Assembly: GCF_000019525.1 (NCBI RefSeq)
Contig: NC_010506.1
Span: 1,426,001 to 1,490,000 of the forward strand
Reading direction: 5' to 3'
Length of the DNA: 64,000 nt
DNA from: Shewanella woodyi ATCC 51908
GTDB lineage: Bacteria; Pseudomonadota; Gammaproteobacteria; Enterobacterales; Shewanellaceae
The stretch's first letter is position 1; each line of letters opens with the position of its first letter. The notes beneath the pieces are model-generated. The model saw only the letters and a program-made list of their open reading frames with translations. It was not told the origin of the DNA and searched no databases. Of this stretch, positions 56,599 through 64,000 are shown piece by piece. The position numbers and the translations under genes are program-made.

Positions 56599-58299
56599 TT
56601 GCTGAAGTCCCTACCATTTCTGCTGTTCTTGTTAACCGGCGTTGAATTATCCGCAACGGAATTCGAGATACAAATTCAGCTTGAAGAGTATCAAACACAT
56701 TCAATACCCATTGCCGATGGCAGCCAATGGCAATTTCAAAGCCGATATGAACTCCCCATCACCTTAGATGCAGTAGAGAGCTACGCCAAACACCAACAGC
56801 TGGAAATTAAAATTCAAGAGCGCAGCTTCAACCAAAGCAGTGGCGGTGGAGGATGCGGACACTCCCCCGCATGCATTATCGTCCTACCATTTTATCTGCT
56901 GGATATGTTAACGGCCGATACGGTCACGCTGGATCAGGTGAGCTTTTATCACCAGGGCGCATGGCAGATAGATATGTTTTACAGCAGACCTCATGGCCAA
57001 CTTGTTCGAATCAAGTCGGACACCATCAGCATGTTGTCCAGCACCCTCATACAACAAACCATTATCGGGGCAAATCAACAGGCCATGGTGCAACTGTCCC
57101 AACAGTTGATTGCCCAACTCCCTAAGCTGCAAACCACAGAAGAGTTGAGCTTGTTTAAAAAGGAGTTGTCTGGCATGAGTTACCCAGTGCAGAACCTCCC
57201 CCTTACACGTACTCAACAGCTAATGGCGCTGGAGTTACTGCGCCAATCCAGTTTATCTGAAGCACAATTTATGACGCTGGCATCTGGCTGGTGCGATCTT
57301 CCCAAATATTACCCAACACTTGTCGGCCCTGAATACTCTCCGTTGAACTTACTGGTTTATTCATCTCCTCTCACTCAAGGAGAAAATGCCAGTTATCTAT
57401 TGGATTGTGTGAAGAGCGCCGATGTATTTTCGGTCGAGCAACAGGCATCGATTGACAGACTGGTAGGCCTGCAGGAGCAGGCGCTGACTCAACTTGGTCA
57501 TTTTATATCTGCTGAGTGGTGGGACGACTCGGTCAAACAGTACTTTCTTGAGTACCTGCCAATGACAAGTCACCGTCAAATGACAACCCTTAACCCTCTG
57601 CTTGGTATTTATCAAGGGTGGTGGATAGAAAACACTATATCAAAAGCTGACTACATCACGCTCGTCAAAGACTATCCTGAAAAATCTGCACCATTGAGAG
57701 AACAACTCAAGGTTACTAACCCCCATGTTCTGCAAGCGAGAATGACATTGGTTGAGGAAGGCATATTGTCACCGATCCCCTTACTTGAGGAGTTAACAGT
57801 TGCGGGAGTGGCAATCGATAGCCAACTGGCGCAAAGGCTGGCAAAGCTATATTGGCAAGATCATTATGCCATTGAACGATTTGCTATCCTGCCTCGCCAG
57901 GACAAGGATATTCAGAAACAAGCCTATATTCTTGGGTTACTCGCTCCATTACCTGAATCGCTCAGGCAAGCGCTACCGGTTGAAAGTGGCAGTTTTGATG
58001 CCCGCCCAGCCTGGGACATCGCAATATTGAATACTCAAATTCAAAAGCTGGAAATCAGCTTACAGCAAAGACCGCGTTTGGGTGACCTAACACCATCCAC
58101 ACCACAACGGGTCTCAACCCGGGTTGATGAACATGGCTCTCCAACCTACGCAGGACTAATCTGGTATGCCCTGTCGTTTCATCCTGAGCAGTATAAACAA
58201 ATAGGCCAACGTCGTCTGGAGGCATTGGAAGAAGAGCAGCAAGATAGCTGGCTAGAGAAAGGCCGGTCATTGTGGGAACAACTTCCGCAGCCCCAGTAA
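56599..58299 (+). CDS. Large exported protein of unknown function
   Basis: A 566-residue protein with a signal peptide (LKSLPFLLFLLTGVELSA, ends about residue 18). After a beta-rich N-terminal part comes a glycine run with two cysteines (SGGGGCGHSPACI, about residues 82-94), which resembles a disulfide or metal loop. The rest is helical and Leu/Gln-rich without a recognised domain. I chose TTG at 56599 because GAGG lies 8 bases upstream; an in-frame TTG seven codons earlier has no site. Lone gene with no clear partner. Confidence 0.68.
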   Translation: MLKSLPFLLFLLTGVELSATEFEIQIQLEEYQTHSIPIADGSQWQFQSRYELPITLDAVESYAKHQQLEIKIQERSFNQSSGGGGCGHSPACIIVLPFYLLDMLTADTVTLDQVSFYHQGAWQIDMFYSRPHGQLVRIKSDTISMLSSTLIQQTIIGANQQAMVQLSQQLIAQLPKLQTTEELSLFKKELSGMSYPVQNLPLTRTQQLMALELLRQSSLSEAQFMTLASGWCDLPKYYPTLVGPEYSPLNLLVYSSPLTQGENASYLLDCVKSADVFSVEQQASIDRLVGLQEQALTQLGHFISAEWWDDSVKQYFLEYLPMTSHRQMTTLNPLLGIYQGWWIENTISKADYITLVKDYPEKSAPLREQLKVTNPHVLQARMTLVEEGILSPIPLLEELTVAGVAIDSQLAQRLAKLYWQDHYAIERFAILPRQDKDIQKQAYILGLLAPLPESLRQALPVESGSFDARPAWDIAILNTQIQKLEISLQQRPRLGDLTPSTPQRVSTRVDEHGSPTYAGLIWYALSFHPEQYKQIGQRRLEALEEEQQDSWLEKGRSLWEQLPQPQ

Positions 58300-58396
58300 C
58301 AGGTATGCGTTCAGGCTTACGTTAGAGGTGCTGCTTGAGTATGGGGCAGTCTAATCAGGTGGTAATTTTGTGTGCCACTACAGGTGAACAGCGAAT

Positions 58397-58768
58397 ATGA
58401 GAGAGACCATTAAGCAGAAGCTAGATTCAGAATTAAGAAATAAAAAATTTAAACAGTTTATCTACTTTTTCTTTGCTCTTGTAACTATTGCAGTAATTGT
58501 TTCTTTTATAGTCAATAGGGCTGAAACTAAAGGAACATACGTAATAGGGCATGTAGTAAACCGTCATACTAAACTTCATGATGAAGGCCATACAAATTAT
58601 CTTATCGTTGAGGTGCCTACTGAAAATAAGTTGGTATATGTTAGAGTGCCGACTAAAGATATTGTGAAAGTTAACACTAAAGTACAGTTACGCAGAATGA
58701 TGAAAACTTCATCAGGTAAGTCTAGATATATTTTCCTTAAGTATATTGAGCAGCCCCCAAGCTCCTAG
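58397..58768 (+). CDS. Small single-pass membrane protein, hypothetical
   Basis: A 123-residue protein with a charged N-terminus, one membrane helix (FIYFFFALVTIAVIVSFIV, about residues 21-39) and a basic C-terminal domain of beta character (NYLIVEVPTENKLVYVRVP). It is AT-richer than its neighbours, with many AAA and ATA codons, which hints at a different origin. Only 4 bases separate its stop from the 229-bp direct repeats. No family recognised. Confidence 0.6.
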   Translation: MRETIKQKLDSELRNKKFKQFIYFFFALVTIAVIVSFIVNRAETKGTYVIGHVVNRHTKLHDEGHTNYLIVEVPTENKLVYVRVPTKDIVKVNTKVQLRRMMKTSSGKSRYIFLKYIEQPPSS

Positions 58769-58772
58769 ACAG

Positions 58773-59378
58773 AAAAAGCGATTTACCACGGAGGACACGA
58801 AGCTCTCGGAGAGAAGCAAAAGAGGAGCTAAATCGGAGAGGTAAATTTCTTGAAAATCAGTCTGTGTGGATGCGGCTACGAGTTTCGATTCTAGAGATAA
58901 CTTTGGGTGCCTAAGTTAGTTGTTAACCGTTTAATCCCCAGCAAACCTCTGTTCGTTCATCACAAAATACATGATTGTCCCGTCTTTTCTTTAACCAAAC
59001 GAAAAAGCTATTTACCACGGAGGACACGAAGCTCTCGGAGATAAGCAAAAGAGGAGCTAAATCGGAGAAACAACTTTCTCGAAAATCAGCCTGTGTGGAT
59101 GCGGCTACGAGCTTCTATTTCAGGAATAATCTTAGGTGTTTAAGTTAGTTGTTAACCGTGTAATACCCAGCAAACCTCTGTTCGTTCATCATAAAATACA
59201 TGAGTGTCCCGTCTTTTCTTAAACCAAACGAAAAAGCTATTTACCACGGAGTACTCGAAGTTCTCGGAGAGAGGCAAAAGAGAAGAAAAAGAGGAGAGGT
59301 AAGTTTCTCGTAAATCAGTCAGTGTGGATGCAGCTACGAGTTTCGATTCTAGAAATATTTTTGGGTGTCTAAGTTAGT
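58773..59378. repeat. 229-bp direct repeats, two full and one partial copy
   Basis: Copies start at 58773, 59002 and 59231, exactly 229 bases apart. Each opens with AAAAAGC-ATTTACCACGGAG and includes CTCGGAGA, GTGTGGATGCGGCTACGAG and AAGTTAGTTGTTAACCG. Copies 1 and 2 are highly similar; copy 3 diverges from them more and its similarity stops after about 148 bases near 59378. No credible protein is encoded. Function unknown. Confidence 0.9.
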
Positions 59379-59477
59379 GTCTAGATAACTAGGGTCTTAC
59401 CAGCTAGTTAGTTTTGATGCATTTCTTGTGTTAGCAACTTACACAAATAAAGTAAAATCGAAGAGGAACATTAACAG

Positions 59478-59567
59478 GTGCAGATGCGGCTGTGGCCGTT
59501 GACAGCAAGGATGCTGTCGTCGAGCTTACAGGGACGTACTTGCAGCGTGTCACAGAAGTATCTGCAC
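59478..59567. repeat. Structured 90-bp intergenic element
   Basis: The ends GTGCAGAT (59478-59485) and ATCTGCAC (59560-59567) are complementary, and an inner perfect hairpin GACAGCA-AGGA-TGCTGTC lies at 59501-59518. It looks like a folded dispersed repeat. Beyond it, TTATGCCA near 59713 and TGGCATAA near 59801 form another long-range inverted repeat. No gene is supportable in 59379-59850. Confidence 0.5.
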
Positions 59568-59819
59568 ATACGCCCACCGCAGGTGATAAACAGCAATGAA
59601 GGTTCAACCTTCAATAATCAGATCCAACACCAAACTCAGCCAGAAGCTAAGCCAGAAAATGTAATCAGTCTTCATTCGAAGGCTAGAGTAAATTCCAGAC
59701 ATGAATCCCTCTTATGCCATCCATGGCATTCGGGATAAGTACATCCTGTACACAAAAGCCTTATGAATCTCTTCAAGCGGCTTATCCATCCATGGGGTGT
59801 GGCATAAATGTTCCAGACA

Positions 59820-59851
59820 CAAAAAAGCCTACACAAGGTAGGCTTTTTTGT
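59820..59851 (-). terminator. tRNA terminator
   Basis: AAAAAAGCCTAC / GTAGGCTTTTTT stem with a 5-base loop, 8 bases beyond the tRNA CCA end on the minus strand, with T-runs on both sides. Confidence 0.9.
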
Positions 59852-59858
59852 TTTAAAT

Positions 59859-59935
59859 TGGTGGCCCCTCCCAGACTCGAACTGGGGACCTGACGATTAT
59901 GAGTCGTATGCTCTAACCAACTGAGCTAAGGGGCC
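59859..59935 (-). tRNA. ileX: tRNA-Ile2 (CAU anticodon)
   Basis: A 77-base tRNA with encoded CCA. The acceptor stem is GGCCCC / GGGGCC, the anticodon CAT is at 59901-59899 in CGACTCATAATCG, and the T-arm GTTCGAGTC is intact. A CAU anticodon could mean Met, but the acceptor and anticodon stems match E. coli Ile2 tRNA rather than elongator Met (GGCTACG acceptor), and in E. coli ileX also lies beside rpoD. The C would be converted to lysidine by TilS to read AUA. Automatic tools often label it Met. Confidence 0.88.
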
Positions 59936-60105
59936 TACTTAAGGAAGTCGTCACTACCGAAAGCGAACAGAAGTATACGAGGTTTAAATCTGCTTGTCAC
60001 CTGTGATTTGATAAGAAATTGCAACTTTGAACTCAACTGCTTATCTGTTAAACGATATGTCCATTTTCTAGTTCAGGATCAGTTTTAAAATAGAGGCTTA
60101 AATAT

Positions 60106-60134
60106 AAAAAAACCTGCCGAGTGGGCAGGTTTTT
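60106..60134 (-). terminator. rpoD operon terminator
   Basis: CCTGCC / GGCAGG stem extended by A/T pairs, loop GAGTG. On the minus strand it is followed by seven T. It lies about 27 bases after the rpoD stop. Confidence 0.9.
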
Positions 60135-60160
60135 ACTGTTTATCTATCTGAGACTGAGGA

Positions 60161-61996
60161 CTACTCGTCTAGGAAAGATTTTAAGATCTCTGAGCGAGAA
60201 GGGTGACGTAGCTTACGCAGCGCCTTAGCTTCAATCTGACGAATACGCTCACGTGTTACGTCAAACTGCTTACCTACCTCTTCAAGCGTGTGGTCAGTGT
60301 TCATGTCGATACCAAAACGCATACGCAGTACTTTAGCTTCACGAGCCGTTAGGCCTGCTAAGACTTCGTGAGTAGCGTTCTTCAAGCTTTCGCCTGTTGC
60401 TGAGTCTAAAGGTAGCTCAAGCGTAGTATCTTCGATGAAATCACCTAAGTGCGAATCTTCATCATCACCGATAGGGGTTTCCATTGAGATTGGCTCTTTA
60501 GCAATCTTAAGGACCTTACGGATCTTATCTTCAGGCATCAACATGCGTTCTGCCAACTCTTCAGGAGAGGGCTCACGACCCATCTCTTGTAGCATTTGAC
60601 GAGAGATACGGTTTAGCTTGTTGATTGTCTCAATCATGTGCACTGGAATACGGATCGTTCTTGCTTGGTCAGCAATTGAGCGAGTGATCGCCTGACGGAT
60701 CCACCAAGTTGCATAGGTCGAGAACTTGTAACCACGACGGTATTCAAACTTATCAACCGCTTTCATTAGACCAATGTTACCTTCCTGGATAAGATCCAAG
60801 AACTGTAGGCCACGGTTGGTGTACTTTTTGGCGATTGAGATAACTAGACGTAAGTTAGCTTCAACCATCTCTTTCTTAGCACGGCGAGCTTTAGCTTCAC
60901 CGATTGACATACGACGGTTGATATCTTTGATAGCCGCAATCGCAAGTCCAGTCTCTTTTTCTATCGCATCAAGCTTTGCACGACAACGTCGAACATCAGG
61001 CTCAACCATCTCTAAACCTTCAACATAAGGCTTTTTCGATGCAAGTTCTTCATCAAACCATGCGATGCTGCTTTCGTCAGAGGTATAACCTTTAACGAAG
61101 TTTTTCTTCGGCATCTTAGCTTGTTCAACACACAGCTTCATGATGAGGCGTTCTTGAACACGCACTCTGTCCATCATGGCGCGCATGCTTTTCACTAAGC
61201 GGTCAAACTGCTTAGGCATTAAGCGGAACTCTTTGAAAATCTCACCGATCTCAAAAAGAGCTAAGGTAGACTCTGGGTGTCCACGGCCTTTTAGGTTGAT
61301 AACTCTAAGTGTGTTCTCATGAGCTTCACGAAGTTGAGTAAAGCGCTCTTTCGCTTCTTCAGGATCTGGACCTTTTGGGCCTTCCTCTTCATCTTCATCA
61401 TCTTCGCTATCTTCATCATCTTCATCGTCCAGATCTTCATCTGAAAGTTCTGAACCGACGTGGGTAGCTGTTGGCGCAACATCTTCAGCATTTGGGTCAA
61501 CAAAACCTGAGATAATGTCCGATAGGCGGATCTCTTCAGCTTCGTAGCGGTCATACTGCTCAAGGATCATCGCGATCGCTTGTGGGTATTCAGCAACCGA
61601 TGCCTGAACTGTGTTGATCCCCTCTTCAATACGCTTAGCGATAACAATCTCGCCTTCACGGGTAAGAAGTTCAACAGTACCCATCTCACGCATATACATA
61701 CGAACTGGGTCAGTTGTACGGCCTAGCTCGGCCTCTACTGTTGCAAGTGCAGCAGCAGCTTCTTCAGCAGCATCATCATCGGTGCTGTCTTCAGACATCA
61801 TCATCTCATCAGCATCCGGCGCCTGTTCATAGACGCGAATACCCATGTCGTTGATCATCTGGACAATATCTTCGATCTGATCAGCATCGACCATATCTGC
61901 AGGCAAGTGATCGTTCACTTCTGCATAGGTTAAGTAACCTTGCTCTTTACCTTTGGCAAGCAACAATTTAAGTTGCGACTGAGGAGTTTGCTCCAT
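60161..61996 (-). CDS. rpoD: RNA polymerase primary sigma factor RpoD (sigma-70)
   Basis: A 611-residue housekeeping sigma factor that directs RNA polymerase to -35/-10 promoters. Region 1.1 starts [24 protein letters not shown]. An acidic stretch of Asp/Glu (about residues 190-213) lies in the non-conserved region. Region 2 is [20 protein letters not shown] and [15 protein letters not shown] (about residues 385-435), and the region 4.2 helix-turn-helix is [20 protein letters not shown] (about residues 570-590). The internal ATG at 61996 gives the standard N-terminus and length; an upstream in-frame extension is not family-like. 125 bases separate it from dnaG in the same operon. Confidence 0.97.
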   Translation of the reverse strand: MEQTPQSQLKLLLAKGKEQGYLTYAEVNDHLPADMVDADQIEDIVQMINDMGIRVYEQAPDADEMMMSEDSTDDDAAEEAAAALATVEAELGRTTDPVRMYMREMGTVELLTREGEIVIAKRIEEGINTVQASVAEYPQAIAMILEQYDRYEAEEIRLSDIISGFVDPNAEDVAPTATHVGSELSDEDLDDEDDEDSEDDEDEEEGPKGPDPEEAKERFTQLREAHENTLRVINLKGRGHPESTLALFEIGEIFKEFRLMPKQFDRLVKSMRAMMDRVRVQERLIMKLCVEQAKMPKKNFVKGYTSDESSIAWFDEELASKKPYVEGLEMVEPDVRRCRAKLDAIEKETGLAIAAIKDINRRMSIGEAKARRAKKEMVEANLRLVISIAKKYTNRGLQFLDLIQEGNIGLMKAVDKFEYRRGYKFSTYATWWIRQAITRSIADQARTIRIPVHMIETINKLNRISRQMLQEMGREPSPEELAERMLMPEDKIRKVLKIAKEPISMETPIGDDEDSHLGDFIEDTTLELPLDSATGESLKNATHEVLAGLTAREAKVLRMRFGIDMNTDHTLEEVGKQFDVTRERIRQIEAKALRKLRHPSRSEILKSFLDE

Positions 61997-62121
61997 AGAT
62001 ATCATCCAAGTTGGGTAACAGTTAAAACGATGCGCATTGATTGCCGCGCAAATCGTCAATTATAGCCTTGTGTGTTTCAGTGTGCTAGTCCAAAATGCTT
62101 ACTTTTGAGGCAGGGTATGCC

Positions 62122-63849
62122 TTATTTCAGCCCTTTTATGACAGCGATAAGCTTAGTCAGCTGTATCCTTTCTTCTTTAGTATGGTTCTGTTTTAGACTC
62201 AATTCCTGATATCGTTGTTCAATATATTGGTTGTTCAACCAGATCAGGGTTTTTCTAAACTCGAGTTGCAGGTTTTCATCCGCCACTTGATGGTCCCATT
62301 GGGTCAGTTTTTTTAGGGTGCTGAGTTGCTCATCTCCCCTAAACTGCTCAAGTAGTTGTGCGCTGTTTTTTACCTGTACACGGGTTATGTCTAATAACAG
62401 GGTCAGCAACTCTATGCCGGCCATCTTTATGTGTTTCAGTGCTGGTTGCTCTGGCAAACCTTCACCTAAAAGAGGATTTTGTACTAGCAAGGCGATGGCT
62501 AATCGCAATGGGGTTCCTCGTCCTTTTAATGCTTTTGTTTGAAGCGGTTTTGCTTGCTCTTTACTAGAGAAGCCCAGCTTCCTTTTTAGCTCTTCAGCAC
62601 TGTTCATACCCAGTTTATAAGCTAGGTTCTCTAGCAGTAAACTTTGTAAGACCGTGTCTTGAATCTTTTCAATCAGCTTGATTGCCTGTTTAGCTAACGT
62701 GCCTTTGTCTGAGCCATATTGTGCGGCTAAGGTTTCAAATAGAAACTCGGGCAGTAGTTTGGCTTCTTCAATCTGATTTTCAAATACCTCTTTTCCCACC
62801 TGACGGACCATAGTATCAGGGTCTTCACCTTCAGGTAGAAACATAAACTTCACCTGATTACCTGGTTTTAGCAGGGGGAGTGCTGTTTCCAGAGCTCGCC
62901 AAGCGGCCTCTGTTCCAGCTCTGTCGCCGTCATAACAGCAGACAACCTCTTTGGCACTACGTAGCAATAGCTGAAATTGATCAGCGGTTGTCGATGTACC
63001 TAATGATGCCACGGCGTAGTCGACACCAAATTGAGCCAGTGCAACCACATCCATATAGCCTTCGACAATGAGCACTTTTTGCGGATCTCTGTGCTTTTGT
63101 TTCAGCTCATAGAGACCATAGAGTTCATTGCCCTTATGAAATATGGGCGTTTCTGGAGAATTCAAGTACTTTGGCGTACCATCGCCTAAAACTCGACCAC
63201 CAAAACCGATAACTCGGCCTCTTCTGTCACGAATTGGGAACATTAATCTGTCCCTAAATCTATCGTAACGTTTGCCGTTATCGTTCTCTATCACCATACC
63301 AGCGGTGAGAAGTTTATCTTGTGCATCCTGACTTTGGCGGTAGCGGCTTAGTAAACCGTCCCAGCCGTCGGGTGCAAATCCAATATTGAAGTGTTCGACC
63401 ACGTCATTGGAGAGTCCTCGATGTGCTAAATAATCAAGAACCTTTTGTTTATCATTATTTTGTCTAAGCTGATTCTGAAAGTACAGACTCGCTTCTTCCA
63501 TTAATTGATACAGATCACGACTTAATCCTTCGTCGCGTCTTGGCCCTGTTCCTTTCTCTCTTGGGACTTCTACACCAAGTTGTCCAGCGAGATCTTCAAT
63601 GGCATCGATAAAGTCTAGCCTGTCATATTCCATGACGAAATCAATGACGTTGCCATGTGCACCACAACCGAAGCAATGGTAGAACTGTTTATCCCGGCTT
63701 ACGGTAAAAGAGGGGGATTTTTCGCTGTGAAAAGGGCAACAGGCAGAGTGGTTCTTACCCGCCTTTTTTAGGGGTACTTTTGCGTCGATTAGATCGACTA
63801 TGTCAATTCGAGCTACTAGCTCATTGATAAAATCACGAGGTATCGCCAT
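62122..63849 (-). CDS. dnaG: DNA primase DnaG
   Basis: A 575-residue primase that makes RNA primers at the replication fork. The N-terminal zinc finger (CCPFHSEKSPSF ... HCFGCGAHG, about residues 37-66), the TOPRIM domain (VLIVEGYMDVVAL and YDGDRAGTEAA, about residues 260-320) and a helical DnaB-binding C-terminal domain (from about residue 430) are seen. Length matches the family. Middle gene of the yqeY-dnaG-rpoD operon. Confidence 0.97.
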   Translation of the reverse strand: MAIPRDFINELVARIDIVDLIDAKVPLKKAGKNHSACCPFHSEKSPSFTVSRDKQFYHCFGCGAHGNVIDFVMEYDRLDFIDAIEDLAGQLGVEVPREKGTGPRRDEGLSRDLYQLMEEASLYFQNQLRQNNDKQKVLDYLAHRGLSNDVVEHFNIGFAPDGWDGLLSRYRQSQDAQDKLLTAGMVIENDNGKRYDRFRDRLMFPIRDRRGRVIGFGGRVLGDGTPKYLNSPETPIFHKGNELYGLYELKQKHRDPQKVLIVEGYMDVVALAQFGVDYAVASLGTSTTADQFQLLLRSAKEVVCCYDGDRAGTEAAWRALETALPLLKPGNQVKFMFLPEGEDPDTMVRQVGKEVFENQIEEAKLLPEFLFETLAAQYGSDKGTLAKQAIKLIEKIQDTVLQSLLLENLAYKLGMNSAEELKRKLGFSSKEQAKPLQTKALKGRGTPLRLAIALLVQNPLLGEGLPEQPALKHIKMAGIELLTLLLDITRVQVKNSAQLLEQFRGDEQLSTLKKLTQWDHQVADENLQLEFRKTLIWLNNQYIEQRYQELSLKQNHTKEERIQLTKLIAVIKGLK

Positions 63850-63903
63850 TAGTCAGTAAATAACGCCTTTCGCGAAGAAAAAACATAAACAATATAAACA
63901 AAC

Positions 63904-63925
63904 AAGCCGCGCAAGAGCACGGCTT
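63904..63925 (-). terminator. Possible terminator after yqeY
   Basis: AAGCCG / CGGCTT stem with a 10-base loop; on the minus strand it is followed by TTGTTTGTTTAT. Weak, so read-through into dnaG is likely. Confidence 0.45.
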
Positions 63926-63945
63926 ATTCACGCATTAAACATAAG

Positions 63946-64000
63946 TTACTTAAGTTTTGCTCTGATCATAGCGCCAATTGCCGCCATGTCCGCTCTGCCT
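63946..64000 (-). CDS. yqeY: GatB/YqeY domain protein (3' end only)
   Basis: The final 18 codons enter from the right edge. The protein end GRADMAAIGAMIRAKLK fits the C-terminus of GatB/YqeY-like proteins (typically GRADM... KL). Its position just before dnaG agrees with the rpsU-yqeY-dnaG-rpoD order of Shewanella and related bacteria. The function of YqeY is not established. Confidence 0.8.
   Translation of the reverse strand, partial: GRADMAAIGAMIRAKLK

Noticed and set aside
58773..59378. Possible CRISPR array
   Set aside because: The period is 229 bases with similarity across the whole unit, not short repeats separated by unrelated spacers, and there are no cas genes.
59478..59738. 86-codon open frame between the direct repeats and the tRNA
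   Set aside because: It starts within a structured inverted repeat, has no ribosome-binding site and reads as compositionally random.
59859..59935. Elongator tRNA-Met
   Set aside because: The anticodon is CAT, but the stems and location match Ile2 better.

Overview
The window looks like chromosomal DNA of a marine gammaproteobacterium of the Shewanella type. The evidence is the yqeY-dnaG-rpoD order with an Ile2-type tRNA beside rpoD, a TorF-family outer-membrane protein, an add gene behind a Vibrio/Shewanella-type adenine riboswitch, a complete puu/pot putrescine locus, and a TonB-receptor/beta-glucoside locus carrying flavin-dependent halogenases. No phage genes, transposases or CRISPR arrays were found; mobile DNA is limited to non-coding repeats.

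Layout. Positions 1-4000 hold small housekeeping and envelope genes: a hot-dog thioesterase-like protein, a DUF368 C55-P translocase, a lipoprotein, DUF3634 and a TorF porin-like protein. Positions 3660-8820 hold beta-alanine catabolism (a cupin, mmsA, a beta-alanine:pyruvate aminotransferase) with divergent puuC. Positions 8880-16880 hold a MITE-like repeat, a dicarboxylate/amino-acid symporter, a secreted metallo-hydrolase with a divergent LysR gene, rihA-rbsK and riboswitch-controlled add for nucleoside salvage, and a nitroreductase. Positions 17040-22140 hold a second LysR gene and three exported proteins, two of them unfamiliar. Positions 22660-33320 hold the putrescine locus: puuB paralogue 1, puuR, puuD-puuA, potFGHI and puuB paralogue 2. 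Positions 33550-38240 hold a three-gene 2-oxoacid oxidoreductase (korAB plus a FAD/NAD(P)/ferredoxin fusion). Positions 38250-56340 hold a sugar locus: a TonB receptor, then an operon of two tryptophan-halogenase-like proteins, SapC, a JmjC-type cupin and DUF6445, together with LacI, GPH permease, GH1, an FucP-type MFS permease, a GH3 lipoprotein and a ROK kinase. Positions 56600-59850 hold an unknown exported protein, a small membrane protein and 229-bp direct repeats. Positions 59860-64000 hold tRNA-Ile2, rpoD, dnaG and the 3' end of yqeY.

How the genes work together. PotFGHI imports putrescine. PuuA, PuuB, PuuC and PuuD turn it into GABA through gamma-glutamyl intermediates, and PuuR senses the pathway; sequences resembling PuuR boxes lie before puuD and between puuC and the aminotransferase. 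The beta-alanine branch could take products of C3 diamines to acetyl-CoA. In the sugar locus, beta-glucosides would cross the outer membrane through the TonB receptor, be split by the GH3 lipoprotein, enter through two permeases and be finished by GH1 and the sugar kinase. LacI-type palindromes lie at both promoter regions. The cytoplasmic halogenase/oxygenase operon behind the receptor has no obvious place in sugar catabolism and is the strongest candidate here for an incompletely described system.
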